Shown here piece by piece: positions 1 through 5,546 of a stretch of DNA of 7,701 nucleotides; position 1 is the first letter of the stretch, and each line of letters begins with the position of its first letter. The position numbers and the translations under genes were made by a program. Source of the stretch: an uncultured Clostridia bacterium (GTDB lineage Bacteria; Bacillota; Clostridia; Christensenellales; CASEPJ01); contig CASEPJ010000198.1 in assembly GCA_949289715.1 (NCBI GenBank), positions 1 through 7,701 on the forward strand. The letters run 5' to 3'. Below the pieces are notes generated by a model. It was not told the origin of the DNA. It saw only the letters and a program-made list of their open reading frames with translations, and searched no databases.

Positions 1-408
1 ATAAGTTTTTCCTACTTTTTTTGTGGTTCTGTTGACAAATCCTTCCTCATTTCTTCTTTTCACCTGTGCTTCGGAAAGTCCCGTTTCAAAAGATGTTTCT
101 ATCCTTTCGGCTTTTGACATATCGGTTTCCAAAAAAACTTTTTTCTTTTTCTTAAATCTGTCTTTATGAAGAAGCCCCAAATCGACGGTGTACGTTTTGT
201 ATTCCGCAATATCTCCGTCCGAAACATTTTCCACAAATTCTTTATTTGTAACCGTATTACTTTCTTTGGTTTTTGTTGCCACAGAATTTACACTCCGTTT
301 TTTTCCGTCGCTTGATTTAGGCGAATTTGCCTTTTCGGCTTTATCGTCATTTACAGCAGACAATTCATTCTTCAAATCTTTTTCGGTTTCGTTAGATTTT
401 TTCGGCAT
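1..408 (-). CDS. P-type cation-transporting ATPase, N-terminal part (cut by window edge)
   Basis: This reading frame is open on the minus strand from the window edge to ATGs at 420 and 408, so only the first 136-140 residues are visible. Near the edge it reads GLSEAQVKRRNEEGFVN, then a basic stretch ending VGKTY. That is the typical N-terminal cation-ATPase signature (GLT-x-EQV-x-x-R-x-x-G-x-VN) of CtpE/YloB-like HAD P-type ATPases, membrane pumps driven by ATP hydrolysis. The phosphorylation motif DKTGT and the membrane helices lie outside the window, so the transported ion cannot be told. About 110 residues precede this signature; they are Lys/Ser/Glu-rich and probably disordered, which is unusual for the family. 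I prefer the start at 408 because GGAG lies 6 nt upstream of it, whereas the ATG at 420 has only a weak site. An in-frame ATG at 118-120 would give a family-typical N-terminus, but its ribosome site is weak. The gene starts just after the uppP stop and is probably co-transcribed with it. The family call is fairly secure, the subtype is not. Confidence 0.72.
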   Translation of the reverse strand, partial: MPKKSNETEKDLKNELSAVNDDKAEKANSPKSSDGKKRSVNSVATKTKESNTVTNKEFVENVSDGDIAEYKTYTVDLGLLHKDRFKKKKKVFLETDMSKAERIETSFETGLSEAQVKRRNEEGFVNRTTKKVGKTY

Positions 409-414
409 ACTTTT

Positions 415-418
415 CTCC
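415..418 (-). promoter_or_regulatory. Shine-Dalgarno GGAG deciding the ATPase start
   Basis: On the minus strand GGAG is followed by a 6-nt spacer and ATG at 408-406. The GGAG overlaps the alternative ATG at 420-418, which itself has only GGTAAG upstream, inside the end of uppP. This favours the ATG at 408 and suggests translational coupling to uppP. Confidence 0.5.
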
Positions 419-425
419 ATGGTAC

Positions 426-1199
426 TTACCATATGGTAAAAACAAAATTATTTATATAAGTGATTATACTAATAACGGCAAGATAAAGCGAAAACCATCT
501 GAAATTACATTTTCCGATAACGGACAGCATAAATTTTATCGCTATCAATCCGCTGACAAATGCGGCAAGCATACCGCAAACGGTGGGGAAAATATAAATT
601 TCGGAAAAATCCGCTTTTAAAATTTCCAATATAAACGCCCCTAATATTACGGGTATAGACATAAAAAAAGAAAATTTTGCAACATCTTTTCTTTCGCCTT
701 TCAATAGCAGTCCTCCCGAAATGGTAAATCCGCTTCTGGAAAGACCGGGGACTACCGCAATGGCTTGCATAATACCCATCAGCACCGAATGTTTTAACCC
801 GATATTAACGGGGTTTTTTATATCTTTACCGTAAATATCTATAATAAACAGCAAAACTGCGGTTGTAAGAAATGTAAAACATAAAAATTTGCTGGTTGAG
901 AATGCAGAATCTATAATATCCCCCAACAATAAACCTACTATTGCGGCAGGAAGGGAGGCAATGGCAAGAAAACCAATTGTTTTAACTCCCTCTTTAGAAA
1001 AAAGACCCAATAATTCTTTAAAATAAAATACTACAACGGCCATCAACGTTCCAAAATGGAGCATTACGGAAAAAAACATATTACTTTCGGAAATCCCGAA
1101 AATTTCGGAAATTAAAACGAGATGTCCCGATGAGGATACCGGCAGAAACTCGGTCAAACCTTGAATAATTCCCAAAAAAACTGCATCCAATATATTCAT
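426..1199 (-). CDS. uppP: Undecaprenyl-diphosphatase UppP (BacA family)
   Basis: This 257-residue integral membrane enzyme dephosphorylates undecaprenyl diphosphate to undecaprenyl phosphate, recycling the lipid carrier for peptidoglycan and surface glycans. Over-expression in this family confers bacitracin resistance. The two family signatures are intact: QGLTEFLPVSSSGHL at residues 13-27 (Gln13 and Glu17 of the [E/Q]xxxE motif, a serine run at 22-24, His26) and PGLSRSGFTI at 151-160 with the conserved Arg155. The rest is a series of hydrophobic helices ending in NNFVFTIW. The length is slightly below the roughly 270 residues of E. coli BacA, as is common in Firmicutes. The start is supported by a strong GGGAGGAG site 8 nt upstream (1208-1215). 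The gene is divergent from glmM and lies directly upstream of the ATPase gene, 5 bp from that gene's first possible ATG at 420. The stop codon is TAA. Confidence 0.97.
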   Translation of the reverse strand: MNILDAVFLGIIQGLTEFLPVSSSGHLVLISEIFGISESNMFFSVMLHFGTLMAVVVFYFKELLGLFSKEGVKTIGFLAIASLPAAIVGLLLGDIIDSAFSTSKFLCFTFLTTAVLLFIIDIYGKDIKNPVNIGLKHSVLMGIMQAIAVVPGLSRSGFTISGGLLLKGERKDVAKFSFFMSIPVILGAFILEILKADFSEIYIFPTVCGMLAAFVSGLIAIKFMLSVIGKCNFRWFSLYLAVISIITYINNFVFTIW

Positions 1200-1202
1200 T
1201 TA

Positions 1203-1218
1203 TAAGGCTCCTCCCTTA
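1203..1218 (-). promoter_or_regulatory. uppP ribosome binding site in a hairpin loop
   Basis: On the minus strand the leader reads TAAGG-GAGGAG-CCTTA just before the uppP start. A 5-bp stem (TAAGG with CCTTA) would present GAGGAG in a six-base loop. The Shine-Dalgarno GGGAGGAG spans 1208-1215 and lies 8 nt from the ATG. The site itself is strong. That the small hairpin forms or regulates anything is inference. Confidence 0.55.
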
Positions 1219-1248
1219 GTCATCCGATAAGTGCTGCCGGTTTTATGC

Positions 1249-1277
1249 ATTATAAGTTTTAAAATATACTTTAATAA
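1249..1277 (-). promoter_or_regulatory. Candidate promoter for uppP and the ATPase gene
   Basis: On the minus strand a perfect TATAAT -10 lies at 1254-1249, preceded after 17 bp by a poor -35 (TTATTA, 1277-1272). A transcript would start near 1242 and carry a leader of about 43 nt. The -10 match is exact, but the region is so AT-rich that matches arise by chance. Confidence 0.35.
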
Positions 1278-1610
1278 TTGACTTGAAACAGCTTTATTAC
1301 AAATCTTAAATTTATTATAACATAAAATTATATATATGGCAACTTTATGGACTTATTTAATAATTTTCGTTATTTATTTTTCAAATTTATTCACAGAATT
1401 TATTAATTCAAATAAAAATCAAATATTTAGATTCAAAGTATAAATTTAAAGATTTATATTGTTTAAATCTTCAACAATTGTTTTTAATACAACATAATTA
1501 TATTAAAAAACATTTAAGTCTATAAATAAACCTAAAATCTATAAAAGATATAACCGAATATAATTTTTTATTTGCTTTTTAACTTAATTTTGATTTTTTT
1601 AATATATAAT

Positions 1611-1637
1611 TTTTTCTTTTTCGTTCTAAAAGAAAAA
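1611..1637. repeat. 10-bp perfect inverted repeat
   Basis: TTTTTCTTTT at 1611-1620 and AAAAGAAAAA at 1628-1637 are exact reverse complements around a 7-nt spacer (TCGTTCT). There is no adjoining gene end, so a terminator role is not obvious. Chance occurrence in AT-rich DNA is a real possibility. Confidence 0.45.
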
Positions 1638-1750
1638 TATGTTTTCAAACAATTTTATTTATATTAAAAACAACGCAAAATTTCAATTTGCATAATTTTT
1701 ATTTTTTTAAAAATTTTTTGGAACCAAAATTCTAATATATTATATTGCAG

Positions 1751-1791
1751 TTTTTAATTATATTATTCATAATCATAATATCAATTAAAAA
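1751..1791. repeat. 16-bp inverted repeat with one bulge
   Basis: The left arm 1751-1766 pairs with 1775-1791 over 16 base pairs, interrupted only by a single unpaired C at 1782, around an 8-nt loop (TCATAATC). The stem is entirely A-T. It sits about 30 bp upstream of the candidate glmM promoter. It could be an operator or cruciform-prone dyad, or a weak bidirectional terminator. The symmetry is directly visible, the role is unknown. Confidence 0.6.
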
Positions 1792-1820
1792 TAACTTTAC
1801 AGCGTAAAATGCTTTTATAA

Positions 1821-1850
1821 TTAACCGTTTTATGCTATACTTAATATACT
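1821..1850 (+). promoter_or_regulatory. Candidate promoter for glmM-glmS
   Basis: TTAACC (1821-1826; 4 of 6 matches to TTGACA), an 18-bp spacer and TATACT (1845-1850) form a plausible sigma-A promoter, giving a leader of about 47 nt. An overlapping alternative is an extended -10, TGCTATACT at 1833-1841, which lacks a convincing -35. Either could be right. Confidence 0.4.
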
Positions 1851-1890
1851 GTTATATAGAGTTAAACAAAAAAATTATTGTTTTTTTGTT

Positions 1891-1896
1891 AAGAGG
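1891..1896 (+). promoter_or_regulatory. Shine-Dalgarno deciding the glmM start
   Basis: AAGAGG lies 7 nt upstream of the ATG at 1904. It selects that ATG over the in-frame ATG at 1832. The extra 24 codons from 1832 would encode a hydrophobic leader that GlmM proteins do not have. Confidence 0.7.
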
Positions 1897-1903
1897 TATA
1901 AAT

Positions 1904-3205
1904 ATGGAATATTTCGGAACTGACGGTATTAGAGGCGTCGCAAACGAAGAATTGTCCCCCACGCTTGCTTACGCATGCGGCTGCGCTTTAGCCGCAATTA
2001 AACCCACAGCAAAAATAATTATAGGCAGAGATACGAGAATTTCAGGCGATATGCTTATGCTCTCCTTAGCCTCAGGGGCTACCGCCGCAGGTGCCGACGT
2101 TACCGATGCGGGCATTATCCCCACTGCAGGAGTTGCATACTTGACCAAAAAACTTAATTTTGATTACGGGGTGGTAATTTCCGCCTCGCATAATCCGTAT
2201 GAATACAACGGCATTAAAATTTTCGATAAAAACGGATACAAACTAAACGAAGAAAAGGAAGCCGAAATAGAAAGCCATTTAAATTCAATAAAGTTAGCCC
2301 CTCACGATAAAATAGGACGTTTCACAACCGATTTTTCTTTAGTAAGATTATACGAAAACTATCTTTTTAGCTGTTTATCTTCCAATTTAAACGGCCTTAC
2401 CATAGTTATGGACTGTTCTAACGGAGCATCATATAAAGTGGCACCCTTTGTATTCGAAAAAGCGGGAGCAAAACTCATCGTGTTAAACGACGACTGTTCG
2501 GGTAAAAATATTAATGAGGAATGCGGTTCGCTGCATCCCGAAAAATTGGCTAAAGCAGTAAAAGAATATAAAGCAAATTGCGGTTTCGCATACGACGGAG
2601 ATGCAGACAGATTAATTGCCTGTGATGAAAAAGGAAATATTTTAGACGGCGACGTTTTAATTTATATTCTTGCAAAAAAATTACTCAACGAAGGTAAACT
2701 GAACAGAAGTCTTGCCGTAGGTACCGCTCATACCAATTTAGGTGCGGAAGAAGCTCTGAACAATCTGGGTATTACCCTTTTGAGAAGCGACATAGGTGAC
2801 AAATATGTATTGGAAAAAATGCTTAAAGAAAATGCGGTTATCGGAGGAGAACAATCCGGACATATAATATTTACCGAATATTCAACTACGGGGGACGGAA
2901 TATTATCTTCTCTTTTAGTTGCAAGTCTTTTAAAAAACTCTCCTCTGTCCCTTTTAAACGAAGTAAAATTGTATCATCAAATAAATATAAATATAAAAGT
3001 CAAAGACAAAATAAGAATAATGAACAACGAAGGTTTGGAAAAAGAAATCGATAAGGTGAGAAATTTATTAAAAGGAAAAGGCAGAGTTTTAGTCCGTGCC
3101 AGCGGGACGGAACCAAAAGTAAGAATTTTCGCAGAAAGCAAAGATTACAATTTGTCTTTGAATGCTGCAAAACAGTTGGAAAATTTCATATTAAATATCG
3201 AATAA
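1904..3205 (+). CDS. glmM: Phosphoglucosamine mutase GlmM
   Basis: This cytosolic enzyme interconverts glucosamine-6-phosphate and glucosamine-1-phosphate, the step between GlmS and GlmU in UDP-GlcNAc synthesis. From the ATG at 1904 the protein has 433 residues, slightly short of the usual 445-450. It opens with the family start MEYFGTDGIRG. All alpha-D-phosphohexomutase signatures are present: the phosphoserine loop VISASHNP (91-98, catalytic Ser95), the Mg-binding DGDADR (231-236), the sugar-binding GEQSGH (315-320) and the phosphate-binding RASGTEPKVRI (398-408). At 271-280 it reads AVGTAHTNLG where many GlmM proteins have TVMSNLG, a variation outside the catalytic residues. glmS follows 12 bp after the TAA stop and is surely co-transcribed with it. 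GlmM is distinguished from other phosphohexomutases by the opening sequence, the size and the glmS neighbour. Confidence 0.97.
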   Translation: MEYFGTDGIRGVANEELSPTLAYACGCALAAIKPTAKIIIGRDTRISGDMLMLSLASGATAAGADVTDAGIIPTAGVAYLTKKLNFDYGVVISASHNPYEYNGIKIFDKNGYKLNEEKEAEIESHLNSIKLAPHDKIGRFTTDFSLVRLYENYLFSCLSSNLNGLTIVMDCSNGASYKVAPFVFEKAGAKLIVLNDDCSGKNINEECGSLHPEKLAKAVKEYKANCGFAYDGDADRLIACDEKGNILDGDVLIYILAKKLLNEGKLNRSLAVGTAHTNLGAEEALNNLGITLLRSDIGDKYVLEKMLKENAVIGGEQSGHIIFTEYSTTGDGILSSLLVASLLKNSPLSLLNEVKLYHQININIKVKDKIRIMNNEGLEKEIDKVRNLLKGKGRVLVRASGTEPKVRIFAESKDYNLSLNAAKQLENFILNIE

Positions 3206-3206
3206 C

Positions 3207-3211
3207 CGGAG
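3207..3211 (+). promoter_or_regulatory. Shine-Dalgarno for glmS
   Basis: CGGAG lies 6 nt before ATG at 3218, in the 12-bp glmM-glmS gap. The alternative TTG at 3212 is ruled out because GlmS needs Cys as residue 2, exposed as the N-terminal nucleophile after Met removal. Confidence 0.7.
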
Positions 3212-3217
3212 TTGATT

Positions 3218-3637
3218 ATGTGTGGAATAGTAGGTTTTACAGGGAAAAGAGATTGCATAAAAATTTTAATTGACGGCCTTAAGGCTTTGGAATATCGCGG
3301 ATACGATTCCGCAGGCATTGCCGTTACCCTTGAAAACGGCAAAATATATACCGTAAAAAAGCAAGGAAGAATATCTAACCTTGAAAAGGAAACGGGAAAA
3401 CTCAGCGGGAATTGCGGCATAGGACATACAAGGTGGGCAACCCACGGCAGCCCGTCGGACAGAAATTCTCACCCGCATACCAGCGGTATTTTTACGGTGG
3501 TTCATAACGGAATTATAGAAAATTTTTTAGATTTAAAAATTTCGTTGGTAAATTCGGGGGCATTTTTCACATCGGACACAGATACGGAAGTTATAGCCCA
3601 TTTGCTACGCAAATTTTATAAAGGAAATTTTATGTAA
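3218..3637 (+). CDS. GlmS N-terminal glutaminase fragment ending at the internal TAA
   Basis: If the TAA is real and obeyed, translation from the glmS start yields 139 residues. They hold the N-terminal nucleophile Cys2 and the catalytic-site motifs around residues 69-77, 95-103 and 121-129. They lack the last 100 or so residues of the Ntn-type glutaminase fold and all of the isomerase, so a stable active enzyme is unlikely. The final codons read KGNFM and then TAA. This is an alternative reading of the interrupted glmS gene, not an additional gene. Confidence 0.4.
   Translation: MCGIVGFTGKRDCIKILIDGLKALEYRGYDSAGIAVTLENGKIYTVKKQGRISNLEKETGKLSGNCGIGHTRWATHGSPSDRNSHPHTSGIFTVVHNGIIENFLDLKISLVNSGAFFTSDTDTEVIAHLLRKFYKGNFM
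3635..3637 (+). other. In-frame TAA at glmS codon 140
   Basis: The sequence AATTTTATGTAAGCGGTAAA reads N-F-M-stop-A-V-K in the glmS frame. uppP, glmM and the true end of glmS also use TAA as their stop, so genome-wide reassignment of TAA to an amino acid is not supported. A single base change from codons such as AAA, GAA or CAA would produce it. Confidence 0.9.
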
Positions 3638-3961
3638 GCGGTAAAAAATACCGTTGCTCTGCTAAAAGGCTCCTATGCGCTTGCCATTTTATGCGAAGAT
3701 CAACCGGGAAAAATCGCCGTCGTAAAAAAAGACAATCCTTTAATAATAGGCAAAGGAAACGGTGAAAACTTTATAGCAAGCGACATACCCGCAATTGCAT
3801 CTCACACCAAGGAAATTTATGTTTTAAAAGACGGAGAAGCCGCCCTTATTTCCCCCGAAAAGGTGGAATTTTACGACGATAATTTAAATGTCTATACCAG
3901 AGATTTCGAAAAGGTGGATATAGATGCCGCCTCCCTTTCAAAAGGAAAATTCGAATCTTAT

Positions 3962-5008
3962 ATGCTTAAAGAAATTTTTGAAATTCCTCAAGCGTTAAAA
4001 GATACCAATACCACCCTGTCAGAAACCGACCTTCCCCTTGATTTTATAGAAATTTTAAAAAATACGCCAATTATAAATATTGTCGCTTGCGGCACAGCAT
4101 ACAACAGCGCCATGGCAGCCAGATATGTTATTGAAAATTTAACCCGAATTCCCGTGAACGTGGAAATTGCAAGCGAATTTCGGTATAGAAATCCCATTAT
4201 TTTAAAAGATTCTCTTTTTATTGCTGTCAGCCAAAGCGGAGAAACGGCAGACACCATAGCGGCAGTTAAACTTGCCAAAAATTTAGGAGCATATGTTGCG
4301 GTAATAACCAACGTGGCTTCATCGTCCATAACTAATTTCGCCAATTATACCATACATACAAAAGCGGGAACGGAAATTGCGGTAGCTGCAACTAAAAGCT
4401 ATAACTGTCAGCTCTGCGCATTTTACAATTTAGCTTTATATATATTAAAATACCGTTTTAACAAGGATATTAAAAAATATCAGGAAGAATTATACAAACT
4501 CTCTTATTCCGCAAAAAAACTTTTAAAAAATACCGAAGAACTCATTACTTTGGCAGGTCAATATTCCTTTAACAGAAGCGTGTTTTTTCTCGGACGGGGA
4601 TTGGATTATGCCGTAGCGTTGGAAGGTTCTCTAAAGCTCAAAGAAATCTCCTATATACACAGCGAAGGTTATGCTGCAGGTGAAATTAAACACGGCACTT
4701 TGGCACTGATAGAAAAAGGAACTCTGGTCGTACTTTTGGTAACACAAAAAGAACTTGCCGAAAAAACCATGAATGCTTTGCACGAAGTCAAAGCCAGAGG
4801 AGCTAATGTGTTAGCTATAACACAATTAAACGATATCGCAAAGGATTCTTCATTAAATCATGTAATTAAATTGCCCGAAGTGGACGATTTGTTCGCACCG
4901 GTATTGGAAGTCATACCGTTACAACTTTTTGCCTATTATATGGCAAGAGCAAGAGGAAACGACCCTGATAAACCTAGGAATCTTGCAAAATCGGTAACCG
5001 TAGAATAA
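3962..5008 (+). CDS. Possible stand-alone GlmS isomerase domain by internal initiation
   Basis: The first in-frame ATG after the internal stop is codon 249. It falls at YMLKEIFEIP, the start of the isomerase half in this family. Initiation there would give 348 residues with both SIS domains and the intact C-terminal tail, but no glutaminase. An AAAGGA lies 15 nt upstream (3941-3946), too far to be a good ribosome site. Isolated isomerase domains of GlmS can bind and isomerise sugar phosphate but normally cannot take free ammonia. This is an alternative reading of the interrupted gene and is speculative. Confidence 0.2.
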   Translation: MLKEIFEIPQALKDTNTTLSETDLPLDFIEILKNTPIINIVACGTAYNSAMAARYVIENLTRIPVNVEIASEFRYRNPIILKDSLFIAVSQSGETADTIAAVKLAKNLGAYVAVITNVASSSITNFANYTIHTKAGTEIAVAATKSYNCQLCAFYNLALYILKYRFNKDIKKYQEELYKLSYSAKKLLKNTEELITLAGQYSFNRSVFFLGRGLDYAVALEGSLKLKEISYIHSEGYAAGEIKHGTLALIEKGTLVVLLVTQKELAEKTMNALHEVKARGANVLAITQLNDIAKDSSLNHVIKLPEVDDLFAPVLEVIPLQLFAYYMARARGNDPDKPRNLAKSVTVE

Positions 5009-5042
5009 TTATTATAAATACGCCTATTATATTGCCTTAATA

Positions 5043-5058
5043 AATTATTTAAATAATT
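5043..5058. repeat. 16-bp perfect AT palindrome
   Basis: AATTATTTAAATAATT is its own reverse complement. It lies 35 bp after the glmS stop and directly abuts the GC-richer islet. It is made only of A and T, so it may be coincidental or may mark the boundary of an inserted element. Confidence 0.5.
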
Positions 5059-5062
5059 GACG

Positions 5063-5093
5063 GTGCAAAACGATGCGAATCGCATCTTTACAC
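5063..5093. terminator. Imperfect hairpin downstream of glmS, possible terminator or processing site
   Basis: GATGCG (5072-5077) and CGCATC (5081-5086) pair around AAT. The stem extends outward through AAA with TTT and GTG with CAC, interrupted by a two-base bulge (5070-5071) and one mismatch (5066/5090). The bases after the inner stem are TTTACACG, not a proper T tract, so intrinsic termination is doubtful. It could instead stabilise or process the 3' end of glmM-glmS mRNA, or belong to an unrecognised small RNA or repeat element. Confidence 0.3.
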
Positions 5094-5361
5094 GCCTAAA
5101 AGGTACCCCCTCCTTAAGCATAAATAGTCGGGGCAGTTAAATTACGGATAAAAAATTTTTTAAATGCTTATATAAAAAAGTAAGCAAAAAAATAACAGAA
5201 CGAATAAATTGCATATTATCTTAGCTTAAAAATGCATAATTAATCAAATTATAAGTCTATTTTAAATAAATTCTGATAGATTGTTTATTCGATAAAATTA
5301 ATTTATCAATTGACTTGCAGACTTCGTTTAAAAATTTTATTTTAAAATAAAAATAATGCAA

Positions 5362-5404
5362 TTCATAATGTAAAAATTAAATTTTTTCGCAAACCCATTA
5401 TGAA
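5362..5404. repeat. 9-bp inverted repeat
   Basis: TTCATAATG (5362-5370) and CATTATGAA (5396-5404) are exact reverse complements around 25 nt that include a smaller nested A/T dyad. It may be a protein-binding site or chance in AT-rich DNA. Confidence 0.4.
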
Positions 5405-5410
5405 ATACTT

Positions 5411-5448
5411 AATTAATTATAATAATTATATTTAATTCATAATTAATT
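5411..5448. repeat. 10-bp AT-only inverted repeat
   Basis: AATTAATTAT (5411-5420) pairs exactly with ATAATTAATT (5439-5448) across an 18-nt spacer. It contains only A and T and lies about 40 bp upstream of the dehydratase promoter. The significance is uncertain. Confidence 0.35.
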
Positions 5449-5489
5449 TATAAAATACCGCTAAAATAATATCCTGTTTTCTTTGTTTA

Positions 5490-5498
5490 TGGTATAAT
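5490..5498 (+). promoter_or_regulatory. Extended -10 promoter for the dehydratase gene
   Basis: TGGTATAAT is a perfect extended -10 (TGn plus TATAAT) about 50 bp before the start codon. No good -35 sits 16-18 bp upstream, which fits extended -10 promoters. Transcription would start near 5505 and give a leader of about 42 nt. Confidence 0.55.
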
Positions 5499-5546
5499 AT
5501 TCGGAGATTGATATTCTTTTAGCGAGTTAACGGGACACAACAAAAA

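Larger units (their letters stand above)
1200..1903. other. AT-rich divergent intergenic region, no gene seen
   Basis: This 704-bp gap separates divergent uppP and glmM. No reading frame with recognisable protein sequence is present and I see no tRNA or classical riboswitch. In particular, I see no recognisable glmS-ribozyme core sequence upstream of the glm genes. The content is overwhelmingly A and T, with candidate promoters at each end and inverted repeats at 1611-1637 and 1751-1791. A short TTTTGG-AA-CCAAAA dyad lies at 1716-1729. Confidence 0.7.
3218..5008 (+). pseudogene. glmS: glmS, glucosamine-6-phosphate synthase, interrupted by an in-frame TAA
   Basis: GlmS makes glucosamine-6-phosphate from fructose-6-phosphate and glutamine, the first committed step to UDP-GlcNAc. 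Read straight through, the frame covers 597 codons including the final stop, close to the family's roughly 600. Codon 140 (3635-3637) is TAA. Flanking sequence stays in the same frame, so this is a substitution-type nonsense codon, not a frameshift. The glutaminase domain (about 1-235) has MCGIVGF (Cys2 nucleophile), GHTRWATHG (69-77), VHNGIIENF (95-103) and TDTEVIAHL (121-129) before the stop, then AVKNTVALLKGSYALAIL (141-158) after it. The isomerase half has two SIS domains: CGTAYNSA (291-298), SQSGETADT (338-346), VAATKSY (389-395), LGRGLDYAVALEGSLKLKE (458-476), YAAGEIKHG (485-493) and the C-terminal LAKSVTVE. Nothing else is degraded, so the stop is either very recent or a sequencing error, unless it is read through. 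Confidence 0.85.
5009..5546. other. AT-rich intergenic region with a GC-richer islet
   Basis: This 538-bp gap between glmS and the dehydratase gene holds no recognisable coding sequence. It contains a 16-bp AT palindrome at 5043-5058, a GC-richer structured islet at about 5059-5136 and two AT-rich inverted repeats (5362-5404, 5411-5448). A candidate promoter lies at its right end. No classic hairpin-plus-T-tract terminator follows glmS. Confidence 0.65.

Noticed and set aside
188..439. Plus-strand reading frame of 83 residues
   Set aside because: It lies antisense to the ATPase N-terminus and the end of uppP, with no recognisable protein sequence or ribosome site.
426..439. 14-bp perfect palindrome TTACCATATGGTAA
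   Set aside because: It is formed by the last codons and stop of uppP (T-I-W-stop). It is probably a by-product of coding sequence and is too short and unsupported to call an operator.
1276..1285. AATTGACTTG recurring at 1276-1285 and 5308-5317, with AATTGACGG at 5055-5063, as -35 boxes
   Set aside because: None has a convincing -10 at 16-18 bp downstream, and short A/T-rich words recur easily here.
1832..1903. 24-codon N-terminal extension of GlmM
   Set aside because: It encodes a hydrophobic leader absent from GlmM, which starts at MEYFGTDGIRG, and the AAGAGG ribosome site is placed for ATG 1904. It also overlaps the candidate promoter.
1200..1903. glmS ribozyme or other riboswitch upstream of the glm genes
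   Set aside because: The region is almost entirely A/T and shows no GC-containing conserved ribozyme core. The glmM-glmS gap is only 12 bp.
3635..3637. Frameshift or reassigned TAA codon as cause of the glmS interruption
   Set aside because: The reading frame is the same on both sides of the stop, which excludes a net frameshift. Other genes in the window end in TAA, so genome-wide reassignment is unsupported.
3863..5008. Separate gene starting at GTG 3863
   Set aside because: The GTG is an internal Val codon (216) of the glmS frame, with no ribosome site upstream, and the preceding codons 141-215 already encode conserved GlmS sequence.
4936..5121. Minus-strand 61-residue frame beginning MLKEGVPF
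   Set aside because: It overlaps the glmS C-terminus in antisense, and its AAGGAGG-like sequence lies inside the frame rather than ahead of the start. It may simply be the translation of the GC-richer islet.
5165..5186. TGCTTA...TAAGCA hairpin as glmS terminator
   Set aside because: It has a six-base AT-rich stem with a 10-nt loop, followed on the plus strand by A residues instead of a T tract, and lies over 150 bp from the gene end.
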